Shown: one piece after another, positions 8,303 through 15,552 of the stretch | Layout of the letters: each line of letters begins with the position of its first letter | Numbering within the stretch: the first letter of the stretch is position 1 | Assembly (NCBI GenBank): GCA_018664265.1 | Contig: JABJOR010000098.1 | Span: 1 to 21,365, forward strand | From: Rhodospirillales bacterium | Lineage (GTDB): Bacteria; Pseudomonadota; Alphaproteobacteria; Rhodospirillales; Casp-alpha2 | Length of the DNA: 21,365 bases | Reading direction: 5' to 3' | Notes under the pieces: generated by a model | What the model saw: the letters and a program-made list of their open reading frames with translations, nothing else | Told to the model about the DNA's origin: nothing | Database searches by the model: none | Made by a program: the position numbers and the translations under genes

Positions 8303-8699
8303 AATTGGGAGTATATTTTTCGATGTACTGAAGTATGGTCTCCTCATTAACAGCGCCACTTGTTGTACAGAAATACCCGCGGGCCCAAAAATGCCTCCCC
8401 CAATACTTTTGTTTTAACTCCGGGAACTCCATCTGAATTTTGCGTGAAGTACGTCCCTTGATCCTCCGCATAACATCACTGACGGCTCGATGCGGCGGGA
8501 TTGAAATAAACATATGGACATGATCCATAGACAGAACTCCGCTGATAATCGAAACACCCAGCTCTTCACATACCTGCCGCGTTATTGCCCGTACTCGTTT
8601 GCGTATCTCACCTTTTAAAACCTTGAAGCGATATTTTGTAATCCAGATAATATGATAGCGATTATGATAAATTGTGTGTTTTCCCTTGTCGTAGTGCAT
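8283..8699 (-). CDS. tnpA: IS200-like Y1 (HUH) transposase TnpA
   Basis: This is a small single-strand DNA transposase of about 138 residues. It has the IS200 hallmarks: YHIIWITKYR near the start, the HUH metal site in MDHVHMFISIPP, GRTSRKIQMEFP, WGRHFWARGYFCTTSG, and the catalytic tyrosine in ETILQYIEKY. The frame stays open upstream to 8735. I choose ATG 8699 (MHYDKGKHTIYHNRYH) because IS200 proteins start at about this point. The upstream codons also lie inside a large hairpin whose 3' arm holds the GGGAACAGAG ribosome site. The gene looks intact. The stop codon lies inside the right-end hairpin. Confidence 0.88.
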   Translation of the reverse strand: MHYDKGKHTIYHNRYHIIWITKYRFKVLKGEIRKRVRAITRQVCEELGVSIISGVLSMDHVHMFISIPPHRAVSDVMRRIKGRTSRKIQMEFPELKQKYWGRHFWARGYFCTTSGAVNEETILQYIEKYTPNSTGISR

Positions 8700-8769
8700 G
8701 ATCTCTGTTCCCATTAAAATGAAGCCTTGCCCCATTCGGGGGGCTTCATTTTAATGGGAACAGAGATCA
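8699..8769 (-). promoter_or_regulatory. 28-bp perfect hairpin over the tnpA ribosome site
   Basis: 8699-8726 is the exact reverse complement of 8742-8769. The 15-nt loop itself holds CCCC (8730-8733) and GGGG (8738-8741), so the structure is nearly continuous. In the tnpA transcript the second arm ends at the A of the chosen start codon and includes the likely ribosome site GGGAACAGAG. Translation would then be blocked when the hairpin forms, as known for the IS200 leader. The perfection and length are greater than I would expect of a leader hairpin. Confidence 0.75.
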
Positions 8770-8782
8770 AACGCTGAAGCTG

Positions 8783-8798
8783 CCCGTCTGAAGACGGG
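8783..8798. repeat. IS200-like left-end hairpin
   Basis: CCCGTC, loop TGAA, GACGGG: a perfect 6-bp stem upstream of tnpA, partner to the right-end hairpin at 8283-8302. An 8-bp inverted pair, TCTGACCC (8802-8809) and GGGTCAGA (8855-8862), follows and may mark the junction with older sequence. Confidence 0.6.
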
Positions 8799-8928
8799 GG
8801 ATCTGACCCTAGACATGGATATTAGATTTATTATTGAAGACAAATGTCAGGTTGGGGTCAGAGAACTAAACCGCTCGCGCGGTAATTTGAGCCAGGCATT
8901 TATGTCGTATTAACACCGGGCCATGGTG

Positions 8929-8971
8929 CCTGTCTGTAGACTCTTGAGGTTTACCTCAATTTACAGACAGG
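8929..8971. repeat. Nested inverted repeat ahead of the recombinase gene
   Basis: The outer arms CCTGTCTGTA (8929-8938) and TACAGACAGG (8962-8971) enclose inner arms TTGAGGT (8944-8950) and ACCTCAA (8953-8959). The 3' outer arm runs into the recombinase ribosome site AGGAG. It could be a recombinase binding site, an element end or a leader that limits expression; the sequence alone does not decide. Confidence 0.65.
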
Positions 8972-8979
8972 AGTTTGTT

Positions 8980-9855
8980 ATGACAGATACATCTATCAGT
9001 CCGTTGCGCCAACGCATGATCGAGGACATGGCGTTGCGGGGGTTCACGCCGAGTACCCAGCGTGGATACCTTCGCGTGGTCAGGGATTTTGCGATCTTTC
9101 TTGGTTGTTCTCCCGATGAGGCCGGAACAGAAGATTTACGGCGTTATCAGCTTCACATGAGAACCGATGGAGCATCGGCGACCACGATGAATGCTGCGGT
9201 CTCGGCGTTGCGTTTTTTCTTCGGTGTGACCCTGGGCCGGGGTGATGCCGGGGTTGGTTTAACCACTGTTCAAGAACCGCGCAAGTTGCCGGTCGTGCTC
9301 AGCCCCAATGAGGTGGCACGGCTCCTGAGTGCAGCCCCCGGACTTAAATATTGCGCCGCACTCGGCATAGGTTATGGGACGGGCTTGCGGGCCTCCGAGG
9401 TAGTCTCGCTCCGGGTCTGCGATATCGACAGTGAGCGCGGTGTGATCCGGGTCGAATAGGGCAAGGGGCGCAAGGATCGTTATGCCATGCTATCGCAACC
9501 GTTGCTCAATCTCCTGCGAGCATGGTGGGTTGAGGCCCATGAACGCGGCAAGATGCTGCCGGATGGCTGGTTGTTTCAGGGTCAGAACCCGGTCAATCCG
9601 TTGACCACCCGCCAGCTCAACCGGGCTTTTCATGCGGCCAGAGAGGCAGCCGGGATCAATAAGCCGGTCTGCCTGCATACCCTGCGGCATTGCTTCGCCA
9701 CCCATCTTCTGGAACAAAAGATTGATATCCAGGTGATCCAGGTATTGTTGGGCCATACCAAGCTCGACACTACGGCGCGTTACACCCATGTCGCCAGCAC
9801 TACCTTACGTTCGGTCAAAAGCCCGCTTGAAAACCTGAATCTGCCACTGGCCTGA
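8980..9855 (+). pseudogene. Tyrosine recombinase (XerC/D-like), in-frame TAG at 9457
   Basis: The frame starts at ATG 8980 behind AGGAG and encodes MTDTSISPLRQRMIEDMALRG. An N-terminal core-binding SAM-like domain is followed by a catalytic domain. GTGLRASEVVSL gives the first Arg, GKGRKDRYAM the Lys region, HTLRHCFATHLL the His-x-x-Arg, and LLGHTKLDTTARYTHV the last His and the nucleophilic Tyr. A TAG at 9457-9459 interrupts ...VIRVE/GKGRKDR in the same frame. Related proteins often have Gln here, so one C-to-T change explains it. The frame then continues intact to 9855. Without suppression only the N-terminal half is made, and it lacks the catalytic His and Tyr. The stop is followed 12 bp later by the IS91-type transposase gene. 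Confidence 0.85.
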
Positions 9856-9867
9856 CCCGGTGGTATC

Positions 9868-11077
9868 ATGCCCCGCAATAATCTGGAGGTTGCAGACATC
9901 TTCCGCAGCCATGGTGATGCCTGGCGTCAGGCCAATGCAGGCCACTTGAGCCTGGACCAGTTAAAGGTCATGGCGGCGATTGAGCGGTGTCGCACCACAA
10001 GTCTAGGTGGTCATTTGGCGGCTTGCGAGAGCTGTGGCCATATTCATATCGCCTACAACTCCTGTCGCAACCGGCATTGCCCGAAGTGTCAGGGAGCGGC
10101 AGCCAAAGACTGGCTTGCGGCACGTCAGGCCGAGCTATTGCCGGTAGAATACTATCACGTTGTATTTACCCTGCCCGCACTGATTGCCGACATCGCGTAT
10201 CAGAACAAGGCGGCGGTCTATGCCATTCTGTTCAGGGCGGCAACGGAGACGCTGATCACCATCGCAAGCGATCCTAAACACCTCGGGAGCCCGTATCGGG
10301 CTCACCGCCGTACTGCACACCTGGGGCTTGGCATTGACCCATCATCCCCATGTGCATTGTGTGGTACCCGGAGGCGGCATCAGCAAAACCGGACAATGGA
10401 TCGCTTGTCGGCCCGGTTTCTTCCTGCCGGTGCGGGTGCTCTTGAGGCTGTTCCGCCGGTTATTTTTGGAAAAATTGATGGCGGCCCGTGGTGGTGGACG
10501 CTTGGCATTTTTCGGCAATCTCCGTCACCTTGCCGGAGCCAAAGACTTCGCCAATTACCTCCGCCCGTTGCGCAAGGTCGAATGGGTCGTCTATGCAAAA
10601 CGGCCCTTCGCAGGGCCCGAAGCCGTGCTCGCCTATCTCAGCCGGTATACCCACCGTGTTGCCATCGCCAACAGCCGCCTGATCGCCTGCGATGACAACG
10701 GTGTTACTTTCAAGTGGAAGGATTACCGGATCAAGGGGCAGAGTAAGCAAAAGGTCATGACACTGGCAATACCGGAATTCATCCGTCGCTTCCTGATCCA
10801 TGTGCTACCGCATGGGTTCCATCGCATCCGTCACTACGGTCTGTTCGCCAATGCAAGGCGGGTCAGCAACCTGACGCAACTGCGCGAATTGCTCGGCGTG
10901 ACCAAACAGCAAGATGAAGTTGATACGAACGATGCTGCCAATGACAACGAAGAGCAAATGCTGGCCTTTCCGTGCCCGTGTTGCGGCGGGCGCATGATTG
11001 TCATCGAGACGCTCATACGCGGCGTTCAACCACGCGCCCCGCCGCCATCGCAGCACATCAGGACAGGAACTTTATAA
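9868..11077 (+). pseudogene. IS91-family Y2 transposase, frameshifted at about 10288
   Basis: Residues 1-140 (MPRNNLEVADIFRSHGDAWR...) include the zinc-binding block CESCGH...CRNRHCPKCQG and VEYYHVVFTLP. At 10285-10290 the sequence GGGAGC appears to carry one extra base. Dropping A10288 restores GARIGLTAVLHTWGLALTHH and joins the downstream frame. That frame holds the HUH motif HPHVHCVVPGGG, the paired tyrosines AYLSRYTHRVAI, RFLIHVLPHGFHRIRHYG and a C-terminal CPCCGG. These are the landmarks of IS91 rolling-circle transposases, and all are present, so only the frameshift breaks the gene. Confidence 0.88.
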
Positions 11078-11484
11078 TGAGCCTGTCGCAAAACCTCGAT
11101 ACCAATCGTTTAAGATGCTGGTCAAAAATCGGCAACGCATCCATTTTGTCAAATCCAGTGCCAGAGCCAATCCGTCGGCATAAATCAATGTTAAAACTCG
11201 ACGCCACTGCCCGATATAACTGCCACCGGGCTACATTAATATGCAAACCCATCGCCATCGGTCCAATATCGCCACGATCAACAACCATGGCCAAACCTTC
11301 AAATCCCCATAGACCGAATATGCGGAAACACCGAGTGTAACCTCCCGCAGTTTCCTCCCCTGAGGCTTGTCCGACACCTGCCCAACAGAGACCACAGCAG
11401 GCAAGGTGTCAGGGCAGATGTCCGACAACCCTTAACACAAGCACGCATTTTGAAGCCACCTGAGACAGGTCCGCTTAGCCCCTG
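11078..11484. other. 407-bp non-coding stretch between IS91-like and IS1182-like elements
   Basis: No credible gene is visible; short open frames here do not resemble anything I recognise. It probably contains the right end of the IS91-like unit. The repeat TGTCCGACA occurs at about 11368 and 11418. Between the two copies, GACACCTGCC and GGCAAGGTGTC form an imperfect hairpin (about 11372-11410). Which bases belong to which element cannot be told by eye. Confidence 0.5.
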
Positions 11485-11520
11485 ATTCTGTTGCAAAACT
11501 CGATTTTAAGCGAATTTTCG

Positions 11521-11580
11521 ATGTCCGTTATTACTATAAGCGGACGTTTTTAACCCGCTTTCGGCAGATGCCGATGCGGG
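11521..11580. terminator. Tandem hairpins at the transposase-distal end of the IS1182-like element
   Basis: ATGTCCG (11521-11527) pairs with CGGACGT (11541-11547) and is followed by TTTTT on the plus strand. CCCGC (11554-11558) pairs with GCGGG (11576-11580), enclosing CGGC/GCCG, and is T-rich on both sides. Both lie between the transposase stop and the inverted repeat. They probably end transcripts in both directions. Confidence 0.6.
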
Positions 11581-11622
11581 ACTTTCTTTCTAGGCTTGTT
11601 GTTTCAGTATTTGGCATGATTC

Positions 11623-13034
11623 TCAGATTGTTTTCAGGATTGGCGGCGGTCTGCTGACATATCGCGCTAGTTTTCGAAGGTTCTGTGCCATGGCGGTCAA
11701 CAGAACTTCGTCACGAGCACCACTCAGGCCGCGTAACCGGAACCGGTCCAGTTTGAATATCTTTTTCATGTGGGCGAAAGCCATTTCGACCTTCTTGCGC
11801 TCGTCACTCGATATCTTGAATGCCTTTGTTTTAGCCAAGGCGCGCACATAATCACGAGCATCCTCATTAATATCGCGTGGAACCTTTCGGTATGTGGTGT
11901 TCGGGCAGCACTGTTCCTTCAGCGGACAGGTTCGACAGTCACGGGTTTTGGCCAGATAACGAAGGGTATCGTCCGAATGAACGTTGCCGCTGCTCTTCAA
12001 GAGCTTGCCTGCAGGACAGATATAAACGTCATGTTCCGTATCATATTCAAAGTCCCCTTTAGAGAATGTTCCATCCGTGCGCTTGCTCTTGTCCCAAACC
12101 GGAACATGCGGATCGATACCGCAATCCATAAGAGCCTTCAATGTCTTTCCCGAACCATAGGCAGTATCTGCGGCGAGACGTTCGGGTTTTAGGTCAAAGC
12201 GTTTGATAACACGCTCGACCATCGATACGCAGACCCGGTTCTCTTCAATACGGTTTGCGCGTGTGCCCTCTGCATCAACAATAATGCCCAGCTTGTTGTC
12301 GATCAGATAATTGGCGTCATAGACGAAGACGGGCCGCACCTTCTGTCTTTTAGTTGTCCAGGTGGCCTGAGGGTCGGTTAAGGAGATGGCCTTGGGTGGC
12401 TTTGTTTTCCTGCCAGCCTTACCCACATCGGGTGCGTCTTGATCCAGGGCGCTCAGATACTCTGTGACGGCACGCGATGCTTGTTTGCGATCAGGCCAGT
12501 CAATCGGCTCATCACCGGGAACACGCTTAAGCTGATCGACATCGGCCTTGATGAAGCTGGCATCGACTGAGAAAGACTTGCCACCGACAAGCCCTTCCCC
12601 GATGCAAGTCCCTACGACACTCTCAAACACCAGCCTGAAAGTCTCAGCCTCATGGAACCGCTCATGGCGGGCACGGGAAAATACAGAATGATCGGGAACG
12701 TTATCTTCAATATCCAAACGGCAAAACCAGCGATACGCCAGATTGACCTGAACCTCCGAACACAACTGACGTTCCGAGCGTATGGCGAAGACATAACCGA
12801 TGATCAGCATCCGCATCATCCGTTGCCGGCAGGGCATGTTTACATGCCCGAGAGGAGCTCAGGATCAATCGAGGGACGGCCCGTATGACTGTAATAGGGG
12901 GCCAATTCTTCGTGCAACCAGCTTAGATCGAGAACTGCATCAATCCGGCGTGCGAGATGATCGGCGGGAACAACGTCATCAAGACAGAAGTTGCAAAAAA
13001 ATTGATCCTGAGAACTCTCCAGCCGACCCATCAT
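11623..13034 (-). pseudogene. IS1182-like DDE transposase split by a 35-bp insertion
   Basis: The N-terminal part (13034-12840, MMGRLESSQDQFFCNFCLDD...RRIDAVLDL...YYSHTGRPSIDPEL) ends at a premature stop. The C-terminal part resumes with MMRMLIIGYVFAIRSERQLCSEVQ, which in intact relatives follows PEL directly. The 35 bases in between (12820-12854) carry a palindrome and shift the frame. The rest is complete: LAYRWFCRLDIEDNVPDHSVFSRARH, the first Asp in FSVDASFIKADV, the second Asp in LAADTAYGSGK, and a Cys-rich block (CRTCPLKEQCC). The Glu follows in KKVEMAFAHMKKIFKLDRFRLRG. The C-terminal piece of about 404 residues has its own ATGs, but without the N-terminal domain it is unlikely to transpose. 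Confidence 0.87.
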
Positions 13035-13114
13035 TGTTCCATCCTCCTGAATATCGTCAGAAAAATAGAATCACGTTCTCAAGCTTCAAGCAAGCACGAG
13101 TTTTGCAACAGAAT

Positions 13115-13313
13115 ATGGAGGTAGAGCAGACAAAATTTATATGAATGTTGACCTCGTCTTCCCGATTAAAACTTAAATTTACCAGCATGTAGCATAAATC
13201 GATTGCTTGTTGGATTGCACCTTTATATATGATTCTTATGAAAACATTTTGCCAAATTGATTTTCGAATACCCCGATAAAGACAGCCGTTGGCGCGGCTT
13301 GGTTATACGTGCC
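13115..13313 (+). other. AT-rich spacer before the tRNA-like gene, with a weak candidate promoter
   Basis: No gene is visible. TTGCTT (13203-13208), a 17-bp gap and TATATG (13226-13231) make a modest sigma70-like match about 80 bp before the tRNA-like gene. Just ahead of that gene, GGCGC (13291-13295) pairs with GTGCC (13309-13313). Confidence 0.3.
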
Positions 13314-13407
13314 GGGGGAGTCGCTCAATTGGCAGAGCAGTAGATTTATACTCTATTAGCGCCAGATAAGCGCACGGTTGCGGATTCGAGTCCCGCCTCC
13401 CCTACCA
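13314..13407 (+). tRNA. Unusual tRNA-like gene, anticodon UAU, long variable arm, encoded CCA
   Basis: The cloverleaf can be folded base by base. The acceptor is GGGGGAG/CTCCCCT (one G-U), then A73 and CCA. U8 and C9 are followed by a D-arm GCTC-AATTGGCA-GAGC with A14, G18G19 and A21. The anticodon stem GTAGA/TCTAT closes a 7-base loop TTTATAC, giving anticodon UAU. The 23-nt variable region holds a GCGC/GCGC stem with loop CAGATAA. The T-arm GCGGA-TTCGAGT-CCCGC has an A53-C61 mismatch. A15 can pair with U48. By anticodon it would read the Ile codon AUA, but bacteria normally use tRNA-Ile2 (CAU, lysidine-modified) for AUA, and tRNA-Ile has a short variable loop. The long arm is a Leu/Ser/Tyr feature. 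It may be a real odd tRNA, a decayed mobile-element tRNA or a regulatory mimic. Confidence 0.65.
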
Positions 13408-13433
13408 TAATCATCAACATCAAAAATTCGACG

Positions 13434-13478
13434 GCTTTTGTTATGTATGCACTCTTCTACATACATTTGTTCAAAAGC
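13434..13478. repeat. Two-stage hairpin behind the tRNA-like gene
   Basis: The outer arms GCTTTTG (13434-13440) and CAAAAGC (13472-13478) enclose inner arms ATGTATG (13443-13449) and CATACAT (13460-13466). A competing 8-bp pair, GCACTCTT (13449-13456) and AAGAGTGC (13501-13508), overlaps it. It could end the tRNA transcript, although the T-run is weak, or be part of a structured RNA or attachment region. Confidence 0.5.
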
Positions 13479-13530
13479 ATTTAAACATCCAAAGCCATAT
13501 AAGAGTGCCTTGATATTATTATATTTAAAA

Positions 13531-13580
13531 TGTCATTGGTAATGACGGGGTCGGCGGTTCAATTCCGCCCGACGGCACCA
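13531..13580 (+). tRNA. 3' half of tRNA-Thr(GGU), probable attachment-site remnant
   Basis: The fragment holds a full anticodon arm, TGTCA-TTGGTAA-TGACG (anticodon GGU). It continues with variable loop GGGTC, T-arm GGCGG-TTCAATT-CCGCC, acceptor strand CGACGGC, A73 and CCA. No D-arm or 5' acceptor strand stands in front of it: the 26 bases upstream are AT-rich and do not pair. Tyrosine-recombinase islands often integrate inside the 3' half of a tRNA gene and leave exactly such a fragment at the far end, while the other end keeps the whole tRNA. This fragment therefore probably marks one edge of an integrated element lying to its left. It is not expected to yield a tRNA. Confidence 0.8.
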
Positions 13581-13594
13581 TCTTCCTCATAAAA

Positions 13595-14215
13595 CTAAAT
13601 AACAAGCCTGTAAACCAGTCCGCCTGCCAAAAACAACAGCAGTGCGCCGATGGCTCGTTCTATGTTGACGGAATTTCTATCCAGAAACTTTGTTATTGCC
13701 GTGCCTGATAAAATCAGGGCCACCAGCACGTACCAGACTGTATCCACTGCACCTGCTGTCATAGCCAGTGTGACTTTTTCAAGGTTGCTGGCATCGGCAT
13801 GCAGGAATGGGCTGAAAACCGCGAGGAAGAAGGCTGCTATCTTGGGATTTAGAAATGCAATCAGGAACCCGGTAATGAAGCCGTTATGGCCCGTAATTTC
13901 TTTATGCGCTTGCTGGTCTTTATTTTTAGAAAATCGCACTCCAAGAAATGTAAATCCCAGCCATAACAACAGGGCAATCCCGACGTAACTGACCCAGAGT
14001 TCCAATTGGGGCACTGCTGCTAATGCAACAGCAAGGCCAGTGACCACCAATCCAGCGTATAGAAGAATTCCCAGCCCATGACCGATGCCTGTCAAAACAC
14101 CCTGGCGCTTACCGCCGCGCACTGTATTGCGCAGCACCACGGCAAGGCTTGGTCCGGGGGACATAGCCCCCAAAGCACACACCAATAGAACCTGTAACCA
14201 GGATACCAGATCCAT
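13595..14215 (-). CDS. LysE/RhtB-family amino acid exporter
   Basis: This is an inner-membrane exporter family that pumps out amino acids or related amines. The 206-residue protein has the family signature GAMSPGPSLAVVLRNTVRGGKRQGVLTGIGHGLG near the N-terminus. About six membrane spans follow, including WVSYVGIALLLWLGFTFLG and a final hydrophobic segment. GFITGFLIAFLNPKIAAFFLAVFSPF is the second conserved block. The ATG at 14215 follows AGGGGAA, 17 bp after the dctM stop, so it is probably the last gene of the TRAP operon. Substrate cannot be read from sequence; its place suggests export of an amine or amino acid tied to what the operon imports. Confidence 0.88.
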   Translation of the reverse strand: MDLVSWLQVLLVCALGAMSPGPSLAVVLRNTVRGGKRQGVLTGIGHGLGILLYAGLVVTGLAVALAAVPQLELWVSYVGIALLLWLGFTFLGVRFSKNKDQQAHKEITGHNGFITGFLIAFLNPKIAAFFLAVFSPFLHADASNLEKVTLAMTAGAVDTVWYVLVALILSGTAITKFLDRNSVNIERAIGALLLFLAGGLVYRLVI

Positions 14216-14232
14216 TGAAGGCTATTCCCCTG

Positions 14233-15549
14233 TTATTGTGCAGCACCCATCATGTAGTTAGGCAGGAACGTTACAATATCCGGGAAGATACACAAGATAA
14301 CAATCGCCACCACCATGCACAGCATGAACGGAAACGCCCCTTTGAGAATAGTTGGCAGGGAAATTTCCGGCGCGATCCCATTAATCACATAAAGGTTCAA
14401 TCCCACCGGAGGCGTAATCAAACCGATTTCCATATTGATGGTGAAGATCACGGCGAACCAGTACGGATCGAAACCCATTTGCTCGATAATCGGCAGCAGG
14501 ATCGGCGCCGTCATCAGGATCACGGCCACTGGCGGCAGGAAGAACCCGGCGATCAGCAGGAACACGTTGATCATCGCCATGATAACCCAGCGATTGGCAT
14601 CGAGGCTGACGATTTGCTCAGCCACGGCCTGGGTCACAAACAGCGATGACAGGGTGTAGCTGAACAAGGCAGAGGCCGCGATGATCATCAAGATCATCAC
14701 GCTTTCCTTCATGGAATCAGAAATAATCGCCCAGATTTTTGCAGGCTGATAGACCTTGTAGATAACGGCGACAAGGATCAGCACAAACAATGCGCCAACT
14801 CCGGCAGCCTCCGATGGTGTGGCAACTCCGCCATAAAGAACGAACAACACCCCAGCGATAATAACCAGGAATGGTATAACCCGAGGCAGCACCTCTAATT
14901 TTTGTTTAAATGTGTAACCAACGTTTGATGCACTGAAATCAAAGCCATTACGTTTGGCCGTATAGAGCGACCACGCCATAAATAGAACCGTCAGCAACAA
15001 GCCCGGCAACAGGCCAGCGATAAACAGGCGACCAATCGAGGTCTCGGTGGCGATGCCGTAAACAATCATGGTGATGGACGGCGGGATTAGAATTCCCAGT
15101 GTGCCACCAGCCGCAATAGCGCCCGTTGCCAAGCCGTCTGGATATCCACGCTTGCGCATTTCCGGAATGCCCATCTTGCCAATGGCGGCGCACGTCGCAG
15201 GGGATGATCCGCTGAGGGCTGCAAAGATCGAGCACGCACCGATATTGGAAATAATCAATCCGCCGGGAACCTTATGCAACCAGCGATCAAGGGCTTCATA
15301 GAGGTCTCGACCAGCCGGACTTGAGGCAATCGCCGCCCCCATGACAATAAACATCGGAATCGAGACAAGCGAGAATTCTGCAATGCCGGAGAAGAATGTC
15401 TCAGCTAGAATATCAAGCGAGTCAAAGCCTTCAAAGGCAATTAAAAAACCAATAGCCGTCAGGCCCAGACCGAATGCGACAGGGATACCAGTTGCCAGAA
15501 CGACAATGGTGATGATGGCAACAAGTAAACCAATTTCTAATGGAGACAT
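14233..15549 (-). CDS. dctM: TRAP transporter large permease DctM
   Basis: DctM is the large membrane subunit of a TRAP transporter, which uses an ion gradient to import what the DctP partner binds. At 438 residues it has the usual size and about twelve hydrophobic spans. Landmarks are GIPVAFGLGLTAIGF, SIPMFIVMGAAIASSPAGRDLYEAL, GSSPATCAAIGKMGIPEMRKRGY, GTLGILIPPSITMIVYGI, and near the end NMEIGLITPPVGLNLYVI. It starts 3 bp after the dctQ stop, so translation is probably coupled. Confidence 0.93.
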   Translation of the reverse strand: MSPLEIGLLVAIITIVVLATGIPVAFGLGLTAIGFLIAFEGFDSLDILAETFFSGIAEFSLVSIPMFIVMGAAIASSPAGRDLYEALDRWLHKVPGGLIISNIGACSIFAALSGSSPATCAAIGKMGIPEMRKRGYPDGLATGAIAAGGTLGILIPPSITMIVYGIATETSIGRLFIAGLLPGLLLTVLFMAWSLYTAKRNGFDFSASNVGYTFKQKLEVLPRVIPFLVIIAGVLFVLYGGVATPSEAAGVGALFVLILVAVIYKVYQPAKIWAIISDSMKESVMILMIIAASALFSYTLSSLFVTQAVAEQIVSLDANRWVIMAMINVFLLIAGFFLPPVAVILMTAPILLPIIEQMGFDPYWFAVIFTINMEIGLITPPVGLNLYVINGIAPEISLPTILKGAFPFMLCMVVAIVILCIFPDIVTFLPNYMMGAAQ

Positions 15550-15552
15550 GGC

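Larger units (their letters stand above)
8283..8798 (-). mobile_element. IS200/IS605-group element (tnpA only)
   Basis: A single Y1 transposase gene is bracketed by two subterminal hairpins, as expected for single-strand-transposing IS200-type elements, which lack terminal inverted repeats. Exact cleavage sites, which should lie a few bases outside the hairpins, cannot be fixed by eye. No tnpB is present. The element sits just past the torA terminator and disrupts no gene. Confidence 0.8.
8870..11077 (+). mobile_element. IS91-like unit: tyrosine recombinase plus Y2 transposase, decayed
   Basis: Two co-oriented genes 12 bp apart, a phage-type tyrosine recombinase and an IS91-family rolling-circle transposase, form a pairing often seen in IS91-group elements. 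The left limit is a guess: a small hairpin ACCGC/GCGGT (8870-8883) and the larger hairpin at 8929-8971 precede the first gene. IS91 elements have no inverted repeats, and the right terminus was not found. Both genes are broken, so the unit cannot move by itself. Confidence 0.7.
11485..13114 (-). mobile_element. IS1182-like insertion sequence with 18-bp inverted repeats
   Basis: The ends are ATTCTGTTGCAAAACTCG at 11485-11502 and its exact reverse complement at 13097-13114. They enclose one transposase gene on the minus strand, giving an element of about 1630 bp. No clear target duplication is seen just outside the repeats, so the true terminus may lie one to four bases inside. The transposase is disrupted. 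Confidence 0.85.

Noticed and set aside
8700..8735. Longer IS200 transposase starting at 8735 (MGQGFILMGTEI...)
   Set aside because: These codons lie in the loop and arm of the large hairpin and have no counterpart in IS200 proteins. The start at 8699 fits family length and the ribosome site.
9457..9459. Amber recoding of the recombinase TAG by the nearby odd tRNA
   Set aside because: The anticodon of the tRNA-like gene is UAU, not CUA, so it cannot read UAG. A simple nonsense change is enough.
11058..11428. Minus-strand frames in the gap between the IS91-like and IS1182-like elements as possible genes
   Set aside because: Short, overlapping one another, without ribosome sites or recognisable family motifs. 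More likely element-end DNA.
13285..13580. A tRNA-Thr gene interrupted by an intron, with GCCGTTG at 13285 as its 5' acceptor strand
   Set aside because: The 7-base match is good, but the following bases do not form a normal tRNA-Thr D-arm, the gap holds a separate tRNA-like gene with CCA, and no group I intron core is apparent. An att remnant explains the 3' half better.
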